From assembly GCA_903929455.1 (NCBI GenBank), contig CAIYVA010000151.1, positions 1-56,495 of the forward strand: a stretch of DNA of 56,495 nt, in the 5' to 3' direction. The notes below the pieces were generated by a model. The model did not search any database, was not told the origin of the DNA, and saw only the letters and a list, made by a program, of their open reading frames with translations. Shown one piece after another: positions 7,693-15,727 of the stretch; position 1 is the stretch's first letter; the number at the start of each line of letters is the position of its first letter. This DNA is from an uncultured Pseudomonadota bacterium (GTDB taxonomy: Bacteria; Pseudomonadota; Gammaproteobacteria; Steroidobacterales; Steroidobacteraceae). A program made the translations under genes and the position numbers.

Positions 7693-9729
7693 GTGACGGT
7701 GAATAGATCGTCTGGCCCGGATGCCACTGCGCAGACGGGCGATCTCACCTTAGCGGTTCGTAACGCCATGGCGTTGTTCGCGCGTGGCCAACATGCGCTT
7801 GCCGCTGAACAAGCCACTGAAATCCTGCGTCAGTATCCCGCCGAACCCAACAGCGCCTTTGTACTGGCAGCGATCGCCCGTGCCCAAGGTGATCATCACG
7901 CAGCCCGCGTGCAGTTGGAGGCGTTGGTTTCCCGTGTTCAGGACTTTCCGCTTGCCTGGCAGGAGCTTGGTTTCACCTTGGCCAGCCAAGGCGCTGTGCC
8001 TGCCGCGAAAGGCGCGCTTCGCAAGGCGCTGGCGCTTAATTCTCAGCTGCCGGAGAGCTGGAAAGTACTGGCAGAGCTTGCCACCGCCGAAGGCAATATC
8101 GATGAGGCGACCGAGGCGGCTGATCACTTCGCGTTGGCTAATGCGACCGACGTGCGGTTGGTTGAAGCGGTGCGCCATGCCCGTGCTGGGCAACTGGCGT
8201 TAGCGGAACGTGGCGTTCGCGCCTATCTATACGATCGGCCAGATGATGCCACCGCAATTCGGTTGCTAGCTGATATCGGTGTGCGTGTGGGTGCCTTTGA
8301 AGGGGCTGAGCACTTATTTCGTCGGTGCTTAGAGCTCGCACCAGACTTTACCTTGGCACGGCTGAATTACGCACAGTTTCTAAGCAAGCGCGAAAGACTC
8401 GTCGAGGCGCTAGTCGAAGTTGACCGCCTGCTACAAGCAGATGCCAAGCACTACGCATTTTTAACCTTGAAAGCATCGATTTACACCAAGTTAGGTGACT
8501 TCACACAAGCGATTGCACTGTATGAGCGCTTGCTGACGGAGTTCCCGCCAAGGCCTATCACCTTGCTTGTGTATGGCCACGCGCTAAAAACCGTCGGGCG
8601 GCAGAGCGATGCTATTGAGGCGTATCGGCGCACCATAGCCCTACAGCCCAGTTTTGGCGATGCCTACTGGAGCCTTGCTAACTTAAAGACTTTTCGTTTC
8701 GATCATGCCGATATTGTGACCATGCGTGCACAGATCGACAGTGGTGCAGGGTCACAAGAAGACCACTTTCATCTGCGCTTCGCTCTAGGTAAGGCGTTGG
8801 AAACACAGGGTGATTACGTCGAGTCTTTTACGCACTATCAACAAGGTAATCAAATCAAGATTAGCTTGGAGCACTATAGTGCGGAACGCACCACCGCTGA
8901 GATCGATCGTTCTATCCGAGTCTGTGGGTCGGCGTTTATGGCGAGCCGCGCGGGTCTTGGTTGCGTCGCACGGGATCCTATCTTCATTGTTGGTCTGCCG
9001 CGCTCCGGGTCGACACTGCTCGAACAGATTCTGGCGAGCCACTCGCAGGTTGACGGCACTAAGGAACTGATTGATATTCCGGCGATCATCCGCCGATTAT
9101 CCGGTAGACCGCGCACGGGAGAGACGCCGCGCTATCCGGATCTGTTAACCGAGATTGAGCCGGATACTTTTCGCCTGCTGGGCGAAGAGTATTTGGAGCG
9201 CACCAGAATCCAGCGTGGGTCATCGCTTTTTTTCATCGACAAGATGCCCAACAACTTTCGCTATATCGGTCTAATTCATTTGATTCTGCCCAACGCCAAG
9301 ATCATTGACGCCCGCCGTCACCCGATGGCGGCCTGCTTCAGTGGCTTTACGCAGCTGTTCGCGCAAGGACAAAGCTTCACGTACGGGCTATCTAACATCG
9401 GGCGTTATTACCGCGATTATTTGCGGCTTATGGATCACTGGGACGAGGTACTACCCGGTAAAGTGCTGCGGGTGCAGTACGAGGATATGACACAGGATAC
9501 AGAGCAACAAGTACGTCGATTACTGGATTATTGCGGCTTGCCGTTTGAGCAAGCCTGTCTGCAGTTCCATCAGACTGAGCGCGCGGTCCGTACCGCGAGC
9601 TCTGAGCAAGTTCGCCAGCCGATTTATGCCACCGCGGTTGATCACTGGCGACACTACGAGCCAATGCTAGATGAACTCAAAGAGGCGCTTGGCGAAGACG
9701 TCCTAGCACGCTATCCGATCTCCGCATAA
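7693..9729 (+). CDS. TPR-repeat sulfotransferase family protein
   Basis: A 678-residue two-part protein. The N-terminal half (about residues 20-360) is a run of tetratricopeptide repeats. The C-terminal half is a Sulfotransfer_3 domain with the PAPS 5'-phosphosulfate loop G-L-P-R-S-G-S-T at residues 434-441. The later D-A-R-R-H-P segment matches the 3'-phosphate-binding region (R-x-P in family). Such enzymes transfer sulfate from PAPS, though the TPR-fused bacterial members mostly have unknown acceptors. It starts with a GTG. It lies just downstream of the TonB receptor gene, a pairing I know from other proteobacterial genomes, which suggests a shared transport or modification task. No signal peptide is seen. 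Confidence 0.88.
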   Translation: MTVNRSSGPDATAQTGDLTLAVRNAMALFARGQHALAAEQATEILRQYPAEPNSAFVLAAIARAQGDHHAARVQLEALVSRVQDFPLAWQELGFTLASQGAVPAAKGALRKALALNSQLPESWKVLAELATAEGNIDEATEAADHFALANATDVRLVEAVRHARAGQLALAERGVRAYLYDRPDDATAIRLLADIGVRVGAFEGAEHLFRRCLELAPDFTLARLNYAQFLSKRERLVEALVEVDRLLQADAKHYAFLTLKASIYTKLGDFTQAIALYERLLTEFPPRPITLLVYGHALKTVGRQSDAIEAYRRTIALQPSFGDAYWSLANLKTFRFDHADIVTMRAQIDSGAGSQEDHFHLRFALGKALETQGDYVESFTHYQQGNQIKISLEHYSAERTTAEIDRSIRVCGSAFMASRAGLGCVARDPIFIVGLPRSGSTLLEQILASHSQVDGTKELIDIPAIIRRLSGRPRTGETPRYPDLLTEIEPDTFRLLGEEYLERTRIQRGSSLFFIDKMPNNFRYIGLIHLILPNAKIIDARRHPMAACFSGFTQLFAQGQSFTYGLSNIGRYYRDYLRLMDHWDEVLPGKVLRVQYEDMTQDTEQQVRRLLDYCGLPFEQACLQFHQTERAVRTASSEQVRQPIYATAVDHWRHYEPMLDELKEALGEDVLARYPISA

Positions 9730-9762
9730 CCCACAGTGAAAGTGACGGGATCGTCGGTATGT

Positions 9763-11070
9763 TTAAGGCACCGCCGCGAGATTCCCCGCGCGCTCTAGGT
9801 CGCGCTCGATGCTAAGACTACAGCGCCAGAGGTGAAAGGCAGCCCACAGACCGACGAAGGTCAGTGGTAGCAAGGCCATGCGCAGAGCATCCGAGCCGAA
9901 AGACGGTGCGAGGTGATCGCTCATCAAGCCGACGGCTACGGGGGCCACCACCAGATTCGATAGGCTCGACAAGAACAACATCACAGCCACCGTCTGGGCG
10001 CGCATGGATGCCGGTACGAGGTTCTGCATCAGCGCGAATTTCGGTCCGAAGGAAGCGTAAGACAGCGGAATGAAGAGGCTCAGCATCGCGACTGAGAGCG
10101 TACGTGAGGGAGTCAGATAGGCCAGCACTGACGGCACCGTACCTAGCAAAGCAGCGGCCACCAGATACAACGGCACATAACGCGCTGGTCGGTGCTGCAG
10201 TCGCTTCATCACCAGCGTGGTGAGGAGAATCACCGCGGTGCCACCGATGCCATGAATCAGCGCCAGGATGCCGCCAGAGTCGGACAGGGACATGCCATGA
10301 CAGCGCATCAGAAAAGACGGCGTCCACCAAAGCAGTCCCCAGGACCACAGCGTGAACAGAGTGCCGCCGGCGAGCGCATGCACTAACGCCCACTGTTGCT
10401 TGATGAAGGTGAGGGTTTCCCAGAAGGTGGCGTGGGCCTCAGCCGGTTGCGTATCTAGGCGACCGCGCTTCGGTTCGCCGGTTAAGGTATAGACCGCGAT
10501 ACCCAACAACACCCCGGGCAGACCGAGTGCGAAAAAAGCACTGCGCCAACCGAAGGCATCGCTTAAATAGCCCGCACTGGCCGCGAGTACGGAGCCCACG
10601 GGAATGCCCAGCGCATAAATCGAAAACGCATACGCGCGACGATGCCAAGGATAGTAATCGGAAATCTGCGACTGAGAGGCCGGTGTGCCACCGGCCTCGC
10701 CGATGCCGACTAGTGCGCGTGCTACGAACAATTGCTCAAACGTGCGCGTGAGGCCACAGGCCGCTGTCATTAAGGACCACAAGCTTAAGCTGATGGCGAT
10801 CAGATTACGCCGATTGACGCGATCGGCCAGCACTGATAATGGCAGACCCGCTAACACGTAGAAAATAGCGAGCGATACCCCTGTGAGCATACCGACTGCG
10901 GTGTCGGACAGATGGAGATCTGCCTTCAAAGGCTCGATCAGCGTCGACATCACGTATCGATCTGCCATATTGAATGCATACACCGCTGTGAGCATCGCCA
11001 GTACCCAGCCGGGTGTCGTGGCAAGGACGCTCGATTTAGCGGACGTAACCGCTGAGTCGCTGGTATCCAT
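9763..11070 (-). CDS. MFS transporter, spinster-like
   Basis: A 435-residue inner-membrane transporter of the major facilitator superfamily with about twelve hydrophobic segments. The loop 2-3 motif reads G-L-P-L-S-V-L-A-D-R-V-N-R-R (the canonical G-x-x-x-D-R/K-x-G-R-R region), and A-R-A-L-V-G-I-G-E-A-G matches the spinster-type subgroup common in aromatic- and acid-degrading proteobacteria. It is the last gene of the minus-strand operon starting at 15621; its start abuts the stop of the MmgE/PrpD gene. In that context it is the likely importer of the operon's substrate, replacing the TRAP transporter seen in other itaconate-type loci. Confidence 0.88.
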   Translation of the reverse strand: MDTSDSAVTSAKSSVLATTPGWVLAMLTAVYAFNMADRYVMSTLIEPLKADLHLSDTAVGMLTGVSLAIFYVLAGLPLSVLADRVNRRNLIAISLSLWSLMTAACGLTRTFEQLFVARALVGIGEAGGTPASQSQISDYYPWHRRAYAFSIYALGIPVGSVLAASAGYLSDAFGWRSAFFALGLPGVLLGIAVYTLTGEPKRGRLDTQPAEAHATFWETLTFIKQQWALVHALAGGTLFTLWSWGLLWWTPSFLMRCHGMSLSDSGGILALIHGIGGTAVILLTTLVMKRLQHRPARYVPLYLVAAALLGTVPSVLAYLTPSRTLSVAMLSLFIPLSYASFGPKFALMQNLVPASMRAQTVAVMLFLSSLSNLVVAPVAVGLMSDHLAPSFGSDALRMALLPLTFVGLWAAFHLWRCSLSIERDLERAGNLAAVP

Positions 11071-12459
11071 TCAGAGCGGCGATGCCAGGTAGCGCAGTGC
11101 TTGCAACAGTGCGCCGGCGTCTGGTAGCGCGTGCAGGTGGTTCAGATCATGCCACAGCGTCTCGATAACGTTTTGCGATAAATGTGGACGTGCGCAATCG
11201 AGGAACTTCTCATATAGCGCTAGCGATGACAGCGGCGCTCCTGGGCTGCCGGCCGCTTCAGCTACCACTTGTCGCAGGTGGGTGCCATCGCGCAGGTGTA
11301 TCTCAACCGTGTCCGGATCCTCCGGTGCACAATCGCGCGCATCGGTGGCGACCGCGTAACCGCTCAGAGTAACGCACGTTTGCAGCGCGGTGATGGCGTC
11401 GCGTTGCAGCGCCTCGGGTGTGAAATCAGCGAGTCCAAGTCGCCCTGTGGTGGCGGCCACCGCAGCACAGTAGTGCATGCTAAAACGAGCCTGCATGGGA
11501 TCGATCGGTACGGCAAAGGGCAGCACTTGAAGGTTAGGCTCAGGGACCAGCACTTGGATCGAGCCTATGTCTTTTGCATGAAAGCGATGCTGCTCTCGCA
11601 GCGCAATAATGCCGTCGATGGCGCGGCTGATGTAACCACAGCACGGATATCGTTTGATATACAAACCGTAACGCTCAATCGCTAGTGACGCATGATCCAT
11701 GCTAAGACGCTGTGCGTGATCACCGCCCCCGCCGCCGCGCCAAATAGCCAGCAGTCCTTGCGCGCCCTCAAACATCTGATCCGAGGCAGTGATGCCACTT
11801 TTCGCAAGGCCCGCCGCTAATAATCCGGATTTGGCAGCAAGACCCGCGTGCAGTGGTTTAGCCATCGTGCCAAATTGATACTTGAAGCCACTCGCCATAC
11901 TTGAGGCAAGGCTTAACGCGTGGGCACTTTGTATCTCATCTAGCGACAGTAAGCGTGCGGCACTGGCGGCGGCTCCCAGAGTGCCGAGTGTCGCCGTGGC
12001 GTGCCAGCCCCGTAGATAGTGGTCCATGTTCACCGCTTCACCAACCCGCACCATCACCTCATAACCCATGAGCAGTGCATCGAGTACCGCAGCACCACTG
12101 CTGTGCTCTTGTTCCGCCACGGCGAGAATGCAGGGCACGAGCACCGCGCCCACGTGTGCGACCGAGGGAGCATCGTAATCATCGAAATCCTGTGCGTGTG
12201 CGGATGTGCCGTTGCACAGTGCCGCCCATAACGGATCCGCAGTGCCACCGCCGACCACGGTAGCTACGCCATCACCCCGTTCAGCCACGAAGCACCGAGC
12301 AGCGCGTGCGGCTGGCTGATCGTGGCCGGCGAGTAAGCAGGCGATGGTGTCTATAAAACAATGCCGAGCACGGGTCTGCGCCTCTTGACTGTGCCGCTTG
12401 TCGGCGCTCGCAAGCCAGCGCGCCAGTTGCCCTAAGGCAGTGCCTTGCGGCTGATTCAC
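11071..12459 (-). CDS. MmgE/PrpD family protein
   Basis: A 462-residue MmgE/PrpD protein. The N-terminal helical domain has N-G-T-S-A-H-A-Q-D-F-D-D (active-site H and D residues). Then come H-V-G-A-V-L-V-P-C-I-L-A-V-A, K-P-L-H-A-G-L-A-A-K-S-G, and K-R-Y-P-C-C-G-Y-I-S-R-A-I-D. The fold is shared by 2-methylcitrate dehydratase and cis-aconitate decarboxylase, the enzyme that makes itaconate. Its start overlaps the MaoC-like gene by ATGA, so they are translationally coupled. I recall an MmgE/PrpD gene also in the Pseudomonas itaconate locus. The reaction here is not known; isomerisation, hydration or decarboxylation of a C5-C6 acid would fit. Confidence 0.85.
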   Translation of the reverse strand: MNQPQGTALGQLARWLASADKRHSQEAQTRARHCFIDTIACLLAGHDQPAARAARCFVAERGDGVATVVGGGTADPLWAALCNGTSAHAQDFDDYDAPSVAHVGAVLVPCILAVAEQEHSSGAAVLDALLMGYEVMVRVGEAVNMDHYLRGWHATATLGTLGAAASAARLLSLDEIQSAHALSLASSMASGFKYQFGTMAKPLHAGLAAKSGLLAAGLAKSGITASDQMFEGAQGLLAIWRGGGGGDHAQRLSMDHASLAIERYGLYIKRYPCCGYISRAIDGIIALREQHRFHAKDIGSIQVLVPEPNLQVLPFAVPIDPMQARFSMHYCAAVAATTGRLGLADFTPEALQRDAITALQTCVTLSGYAVATDARDCAPEDPDTVEIHLRDGTHLRQVVAEAAGSPGAPLSSLALYEKFLDCARPHLSQNVIETLWHDLNHLHALPDAGALLQALRYLASPL

Positions 12460-13316
12460 ATCAGCGCCTCGGCGATCATGATTACATCACCCGTTGGCCC
12501 CGTGGCCCATAGATGGACGCGCTCCGCCTCGGTGCGCGCACTGAGATTTAGGGTCTCCCCCAGAATCAGAGGATTGTGCGCACGATACGTAAACTCTCGT
12601 AACACCCGAGCGCGATAGCGTTGGCGTAGCAGCTCTAATAGAAAAGTGGCGACCAGCGGGCCATGCACGATCACGCCGGGATAGCCTTCCTGTGATCGAG
12701 CATAGTCAGCGTCGTAGTGGATGCGGTGTGAGTTAAAAGTTAGTGCAGAGTAACGAAAAAGCTGCACCGCCGACGGGGTGACACGGAGTATGACCTCAGG
12801 GTCGTGACAGGCAGCAGGCAACGGTGCTGATCGGCGTACGAAGGCGGTGGATCCCGCCACTGCCCGGTACACGATGTCATGGTCTTCTAACACCTCACCA
12901 CCTGAGGGCGAGGTCAGGTGATGCCTGACGGTGACAAAGCGCAACTTGCCGGAAGCCCCATTTTTTTCACTGACCGAGTGGATGGTGGAATGCCGTGTCA
13001 CTGGTTCACCAATACGGATAGGCGCACGGATGCTTAGGCGCCCACCCGCCCACATACGTCGCGCCTGATCGATGGCTGGTAAGAAATCGCCAGGCTTCGC
13101 ATGGCCATCCGTGCCGAGCGCCGATAGAGGCGCTACGGAGTGGAAGAAGGTCCAGTGCCAGCCCGGCGGTAAGGGATCGCCCTCTTTAAGTGGGTCCCCG
13201 CCCATATCCAGAGTGGCTTCTAAGGCGCTTACCCACGCGATGCGTAGCTCATCGTGACTGTGCATTTCACGGCCGACCCAAGCGGATGCGTCGATTGGTG
13301 GTGTGGATGAGGTCAT
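12456..13316 (-). CDS. MaoC-like hydratase, mesaconyl-C4-CoA / itaconyl-CoA hydratase type
   Basis: A 286-residue double-hotdog enzyme with an N-terminal FAS1-like dehydratase domain (about 1-150) and a C-terminal MaoC-type half carrying the F-N-S-H-R-I-H-Y-D active-site motif and the G-V-I-V-H-G-P-L stretch. Length and motif match mesaconyl-C4-CoA hydratase (Meh) of the 3-hydroxypropionate bicycle and bacterial itaconyl-CoA hydratase (Ich), which both yield citramalyl-CoA. It lies between a class III CoA transferase gene and an MmgE/PrpD gene, which supports the same role. Assignment to one of the two substrates is not possible from sequence reading. Confidence 0.8.
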   Translation of the reverse strand: MTSSTPPIDASAWVGREMHSHDELRIAWVSALEATLDMGGDPLKEGDPLPPGWHWTFFHSVAPLSALGTDGHAKPGDFLPAIDQARRMWAGGRLSIRAPIRIGEPVTRHSTIHSVSEKNGASGKLRFVTVRHHLTSPSGGEVLEDHDIVYRAVAGSTAFVRRSAPLPAACHDPEVILRVTPSAVQLFRYSALTFNSHRIHYDADYARSQEGYPGVIVHGPLVATFLLELLRQRYRARVLREFTYRAHNPLILGETLNLSARTEAERVHLWATGPTGDVIMIAEALM

Positions 13317-13345
13317 AGCTTCTAGGGTGTCAGTGTAGCGGGTAG

Positions 13346-14467
13346 TTAACTAAACTCGGTACGGATAGCATCTGAGTGTGCGCCGATGGTTGGCACCGAA
13401 CCAAAGTGTTTACTGCCCGACGTGGATTGCGTGGGTGGTGCGGCGATACTCATAGGACCAGAGACCGTCTCAATGGTGATGCGTCGCAGTGCTGGATGTT
13501 GGCTAAATGCAGCGATGTCGTTGACAAAACCATAGGCCGTATTGGCCGCTTGCAGACGTTGTGCGGCCGACGATCGATCAAGCCGAGCAAAGGCTTCCGC
13601 AATACGCGTATCGACTTGAAGGCGGTTACTGACGCGCGCGACATTGGACTCAAATCCGGCTTGTGATGCCAGAGCCTGATCTTGTAAGAAATGCGTGCAG
13701 AAGGCCTGCCACTCGCGCTCATTTTGAATCGAGATCACCACCGCCACACCATCGGCTGTGGTGAAGGCGCCATAGGGACAGATGCTAGGGTGTGCTAAGC
13801 CCACGCGCTTAGGCGCCTGCCCGCCACCTTCATACTGTAAGAGCGGCACACTCATCCAATCAGCAATGGCATCGAACAAGCTAAGTTTGATGCCCTGACC
13901 AAGCCCGGTACGACCTCGCTCTATCAGTGCTTCGAGGATGGCGGCGTGTGCTGACATGCCGCAGGCGATGTCGCACACGGATACACCCACGCGACCGGGC
14001 CCTTCCGGTAGCCCGGTGATGGAGGCGAGGCCACTCTCCGCTTGTACTAAGAGATCGTACGCTTTGAGATCGGCACAGGCCGGCGCATCGCCGTAGCCTG
14101 AGATGTCCACCGTGATTAGACGCGGGTTTAATGCCCTGAGCGCATCTGATCCAAAGCCCGCGCGGGCGGCCGCACCGGGCGCTAAGTTTTGGATGAACAC
14201 ATCTGCTTGCGCGGCGATGGTACGCAAAAGGGTGGCATCGGCGGGCTGTTTGATATCGGCGACGAGACTTTGCTTGCCGCGGTTGAGCCACACGAAGTAG
14301 CTAGACTGCTCCCCACCCGCGCGGTCGTAATAGCGCGCGAAGTCGCCTTCTGCGCGTTCCACCTTGATCACGCGTGCACCGGCATCTGCTAAGCGCGAGG
14401 TGCAGTAGGGTGCGGCGACTGCTTGCTCTAAGGCAAGCACGAGCAAGCCCTCGAGTGGCCGACTCAA
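13346..14467 (-). CDS. CaiB/BaiF class III CoA transferase
   Basis: A 373-residue CoA transferase. It has the family start (P-L-E-G-L-L-V-L-A-L-E-Q-A-V-A-A-P-Y-C), the R-V-I-K-V-E-R strand, L-N-R-G-K-Q-S, and the catalytic aspartate at D166 in G-V-S-V-C-D-I-A-C-G, equivalent to Asp169 of formyl-CoA transferase. Start choice: a TTG at 14467-14465 gives the conserved N terminus and overlaps the stop of the upstream dehydrogenase gene as TTGA. The same frame is open for 57 more codons inside that gene but is not family-like there. In context it would activate itaconate, mesaconate or methylsuccinate with CoA from another thioester. Confidence 0.85.
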   Translation of the reverse strand: MSRPLEGLLVLALEQAVAAPYCTSRLADAGARVIKVERAEGDFARYYDRAGGEQSSYFVWLNRGKQSLVADIKQPADATLLRTIAAQADVFIQNLAPGAAARAGFGSDALRALNPRLITVDISGYGDAPACADLKAYDLLVQAESGLASITGLPEGPGRVGVSVCDIACGMSAHAAILEALIERGRTGLGQGIKLSLFDAIADWMSVPLLQYEGGGQAPKRVGLAHPSICPYGAFTTADGVAVVISIQNEREWQAFCTHFLQDQALASQAGFESNVARVSNRLQVDTRIAEAFARLDRSSAAQRLQAANTAYGFVNDIAAFSQHPALRRITIETVSGPMSIAAPPTQSTSGSKHFGSVPTIGAHSDAIRTEFS

Positions 14468-15621
14468 AATGATCTCGGCAGCCCGAGCACGTGCTCGGCG
14501 ACGTATGACAAGATCAGGTTGGTGGAAATGGGTGCGACTTGATAGAGCCTGGTTTCTCGAAATTTGCGTTCGACATCGTATTCGCAGGCAAAGCCGTAGC
14601 CACCATGGAACTGCAGACACACATTGGCTGCTTCCCAAGAGGCATCTGCTGCCAGCAGTTTGGCCATGTTTGCCTCAGCACCACAGGGCTTGACGGCATC
14701 AAACAATTCGCACGCTTTAAAGCGCATTAAACTGGCCGCTTCGATGTTGATGTGCGCGCGTGCGATTGGAAACTGTACGCCTTGGTTTTTGCCGATCGGC
14801 CGATCAAACACGATGCGCTCATTGGCGTAGTGCGTCACTTTGTCGATAAACCAGTGGCCATCACCAATACACTCTGCAGCAATCAATGCGCGTTCTGCGT
14901 TTAAGCCATCGAGAATGTACTTGAAACCTTGCCCCTCCACGCCGATCAGGTTCTCAGCAGGCACTTCAAGATCAGTGAAAAAGAGCTCATTGGTCTCGTG
15001 ATTGACCATGTTCATGATGGGTCTTACCTCGAGACCCTTACCAATCGCATCGCGCAGGTCGACGATGAACAGCGACATGCCTTCCGATCGCTTCTTCACC
15101 TCAGCCAACGGTGTGGTGCGCGCCAGTAGGATCATCAGATCTGAATGCTGAACGCGTGAGATCCACACCTTCTGACCATTGATTACATACCGATCCCCTT
15201 TGCGGACGGCGGTCGTTTTCAGTTTGGTGGTGTCCGTGCCGGTGGTGGGTTCAGTGACTCCCATCGATTGCAGACGTAGGGTGCCGGAGGCGATGGCTGG
15301 GAGATAGCGTTGTTTTTGTTCCTCCGAGCCGTGCCTTAAGAGCGTCCCCATGTTGTACATCTGGCCGTGACAGGCGCCTGAGTTGCCACCGCACCGATTG
15401 ATCTCCTCGAGGATCACCGAGGTGGCAGTCAGACTCAGGCCGGATCCACCGTACTGTTGCGGGATTAGCGCGGCTAGCCAGCCGGAGGTGGCTAAGGCAT
15501 CAACAAAGGCCGCCGGATAGCCACGCTCGGCGTCAATCTTGCGAAAGTACTCAGCCGGGAACTGCGCGCACAGAGCGCGTACGGCGTCGCGGATGTCTTG
15601 AAAGGCGTCATCGAGTGGCAT
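14464..15621 (-). CDS. Acyl-CoA dehydrogenase family protein
   Basis: A 385-residue FAD-dependent acyl-CoA dehydrogenase. It has the FAD/substrate motif S-M-G-V-T-E-P-T-T-G-T-D, the W-I-S-R strand and the C-terminal helices with L-Q-F-H-G-G-Y-G-F. The usual C-terminal catalytic Glu (in Y/W-E-G-T/S) is missing: the aligned segment reads Y-Q-V-A-P-I-S-T. Glu243 in G-L-N-A-E-R-A-L instead sits where isovaleryl-CoA dehydrogenase carries its base, so the enzyme may still be active on a branched or dicarboxylic acyl-CoA. It is the first gene of the operon, divergent from LysR at 15728. A methylsuccinyl-CoA-like substrate would fit the pathway but is inferred. Confidence 0.88.
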   Translation of the reverse strand: MPLDDAFQDIRDAVRALCAQFPAEYFRKIDAERGYPAAFVDALATSGWLAALIPQQYGGSGLSLTATSVILEEINRCGGNSGACHGQMYNMGTLLRHGSEEQKQRYLPAIASGTLRLQSMGVTEPTTGTDTTKLKTTAVRKGDRYVINGQKVWISRVQHSDLMILLARTTPLAEVKKRSEGMSLFIVDLRDAIGKGLEVRPIMNMVNHETNELFFTDLEVPAENLIGVEGQGFKYILDGLNAERALIAAECIGDGHWFIDKVTHYANERIVFDRPIGKNQGVQFPIARAHINIEAASLMRFKACELFDAVKPCGAEANMAKLLAADASWEAANVCLQFHGGYGFACEYDVERKFRETRLYQVAPISTNLILSYVAEHVLGLPRSF

Positions 15622-15666
15622 CAGCGTCGTTCCTATACGGCGGGCAGGGGGCCCGCATACCGAGTC

Positions 15667-15722
15667 TAGCTATATTATGAATATAATAAATTGCTACCAA
15701 ATATGCTTTTCTGATATAGCTA
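15667..15722. promoter_or_regulatory. Likely LysR operator in the divergent promoter region
   Basis: In the 106-base gap between the operon at 15621 and LysR at 15728, TAGCTATAT (15667-15675) is repeated inverted as ATATAGCTA (15714-15722). Within it lies a tighter inverted repeat, TATTAT (15673-15678) / ATAATA (15683-15688), with a four-base centre. AT-rich interrupted dyads containing T-N11-A spacing are typical LysR binding sites and this is the place one would expect the site of the divergent regulator. Confidence 0.6.
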
Positions 15723-15727
15723 ACACC

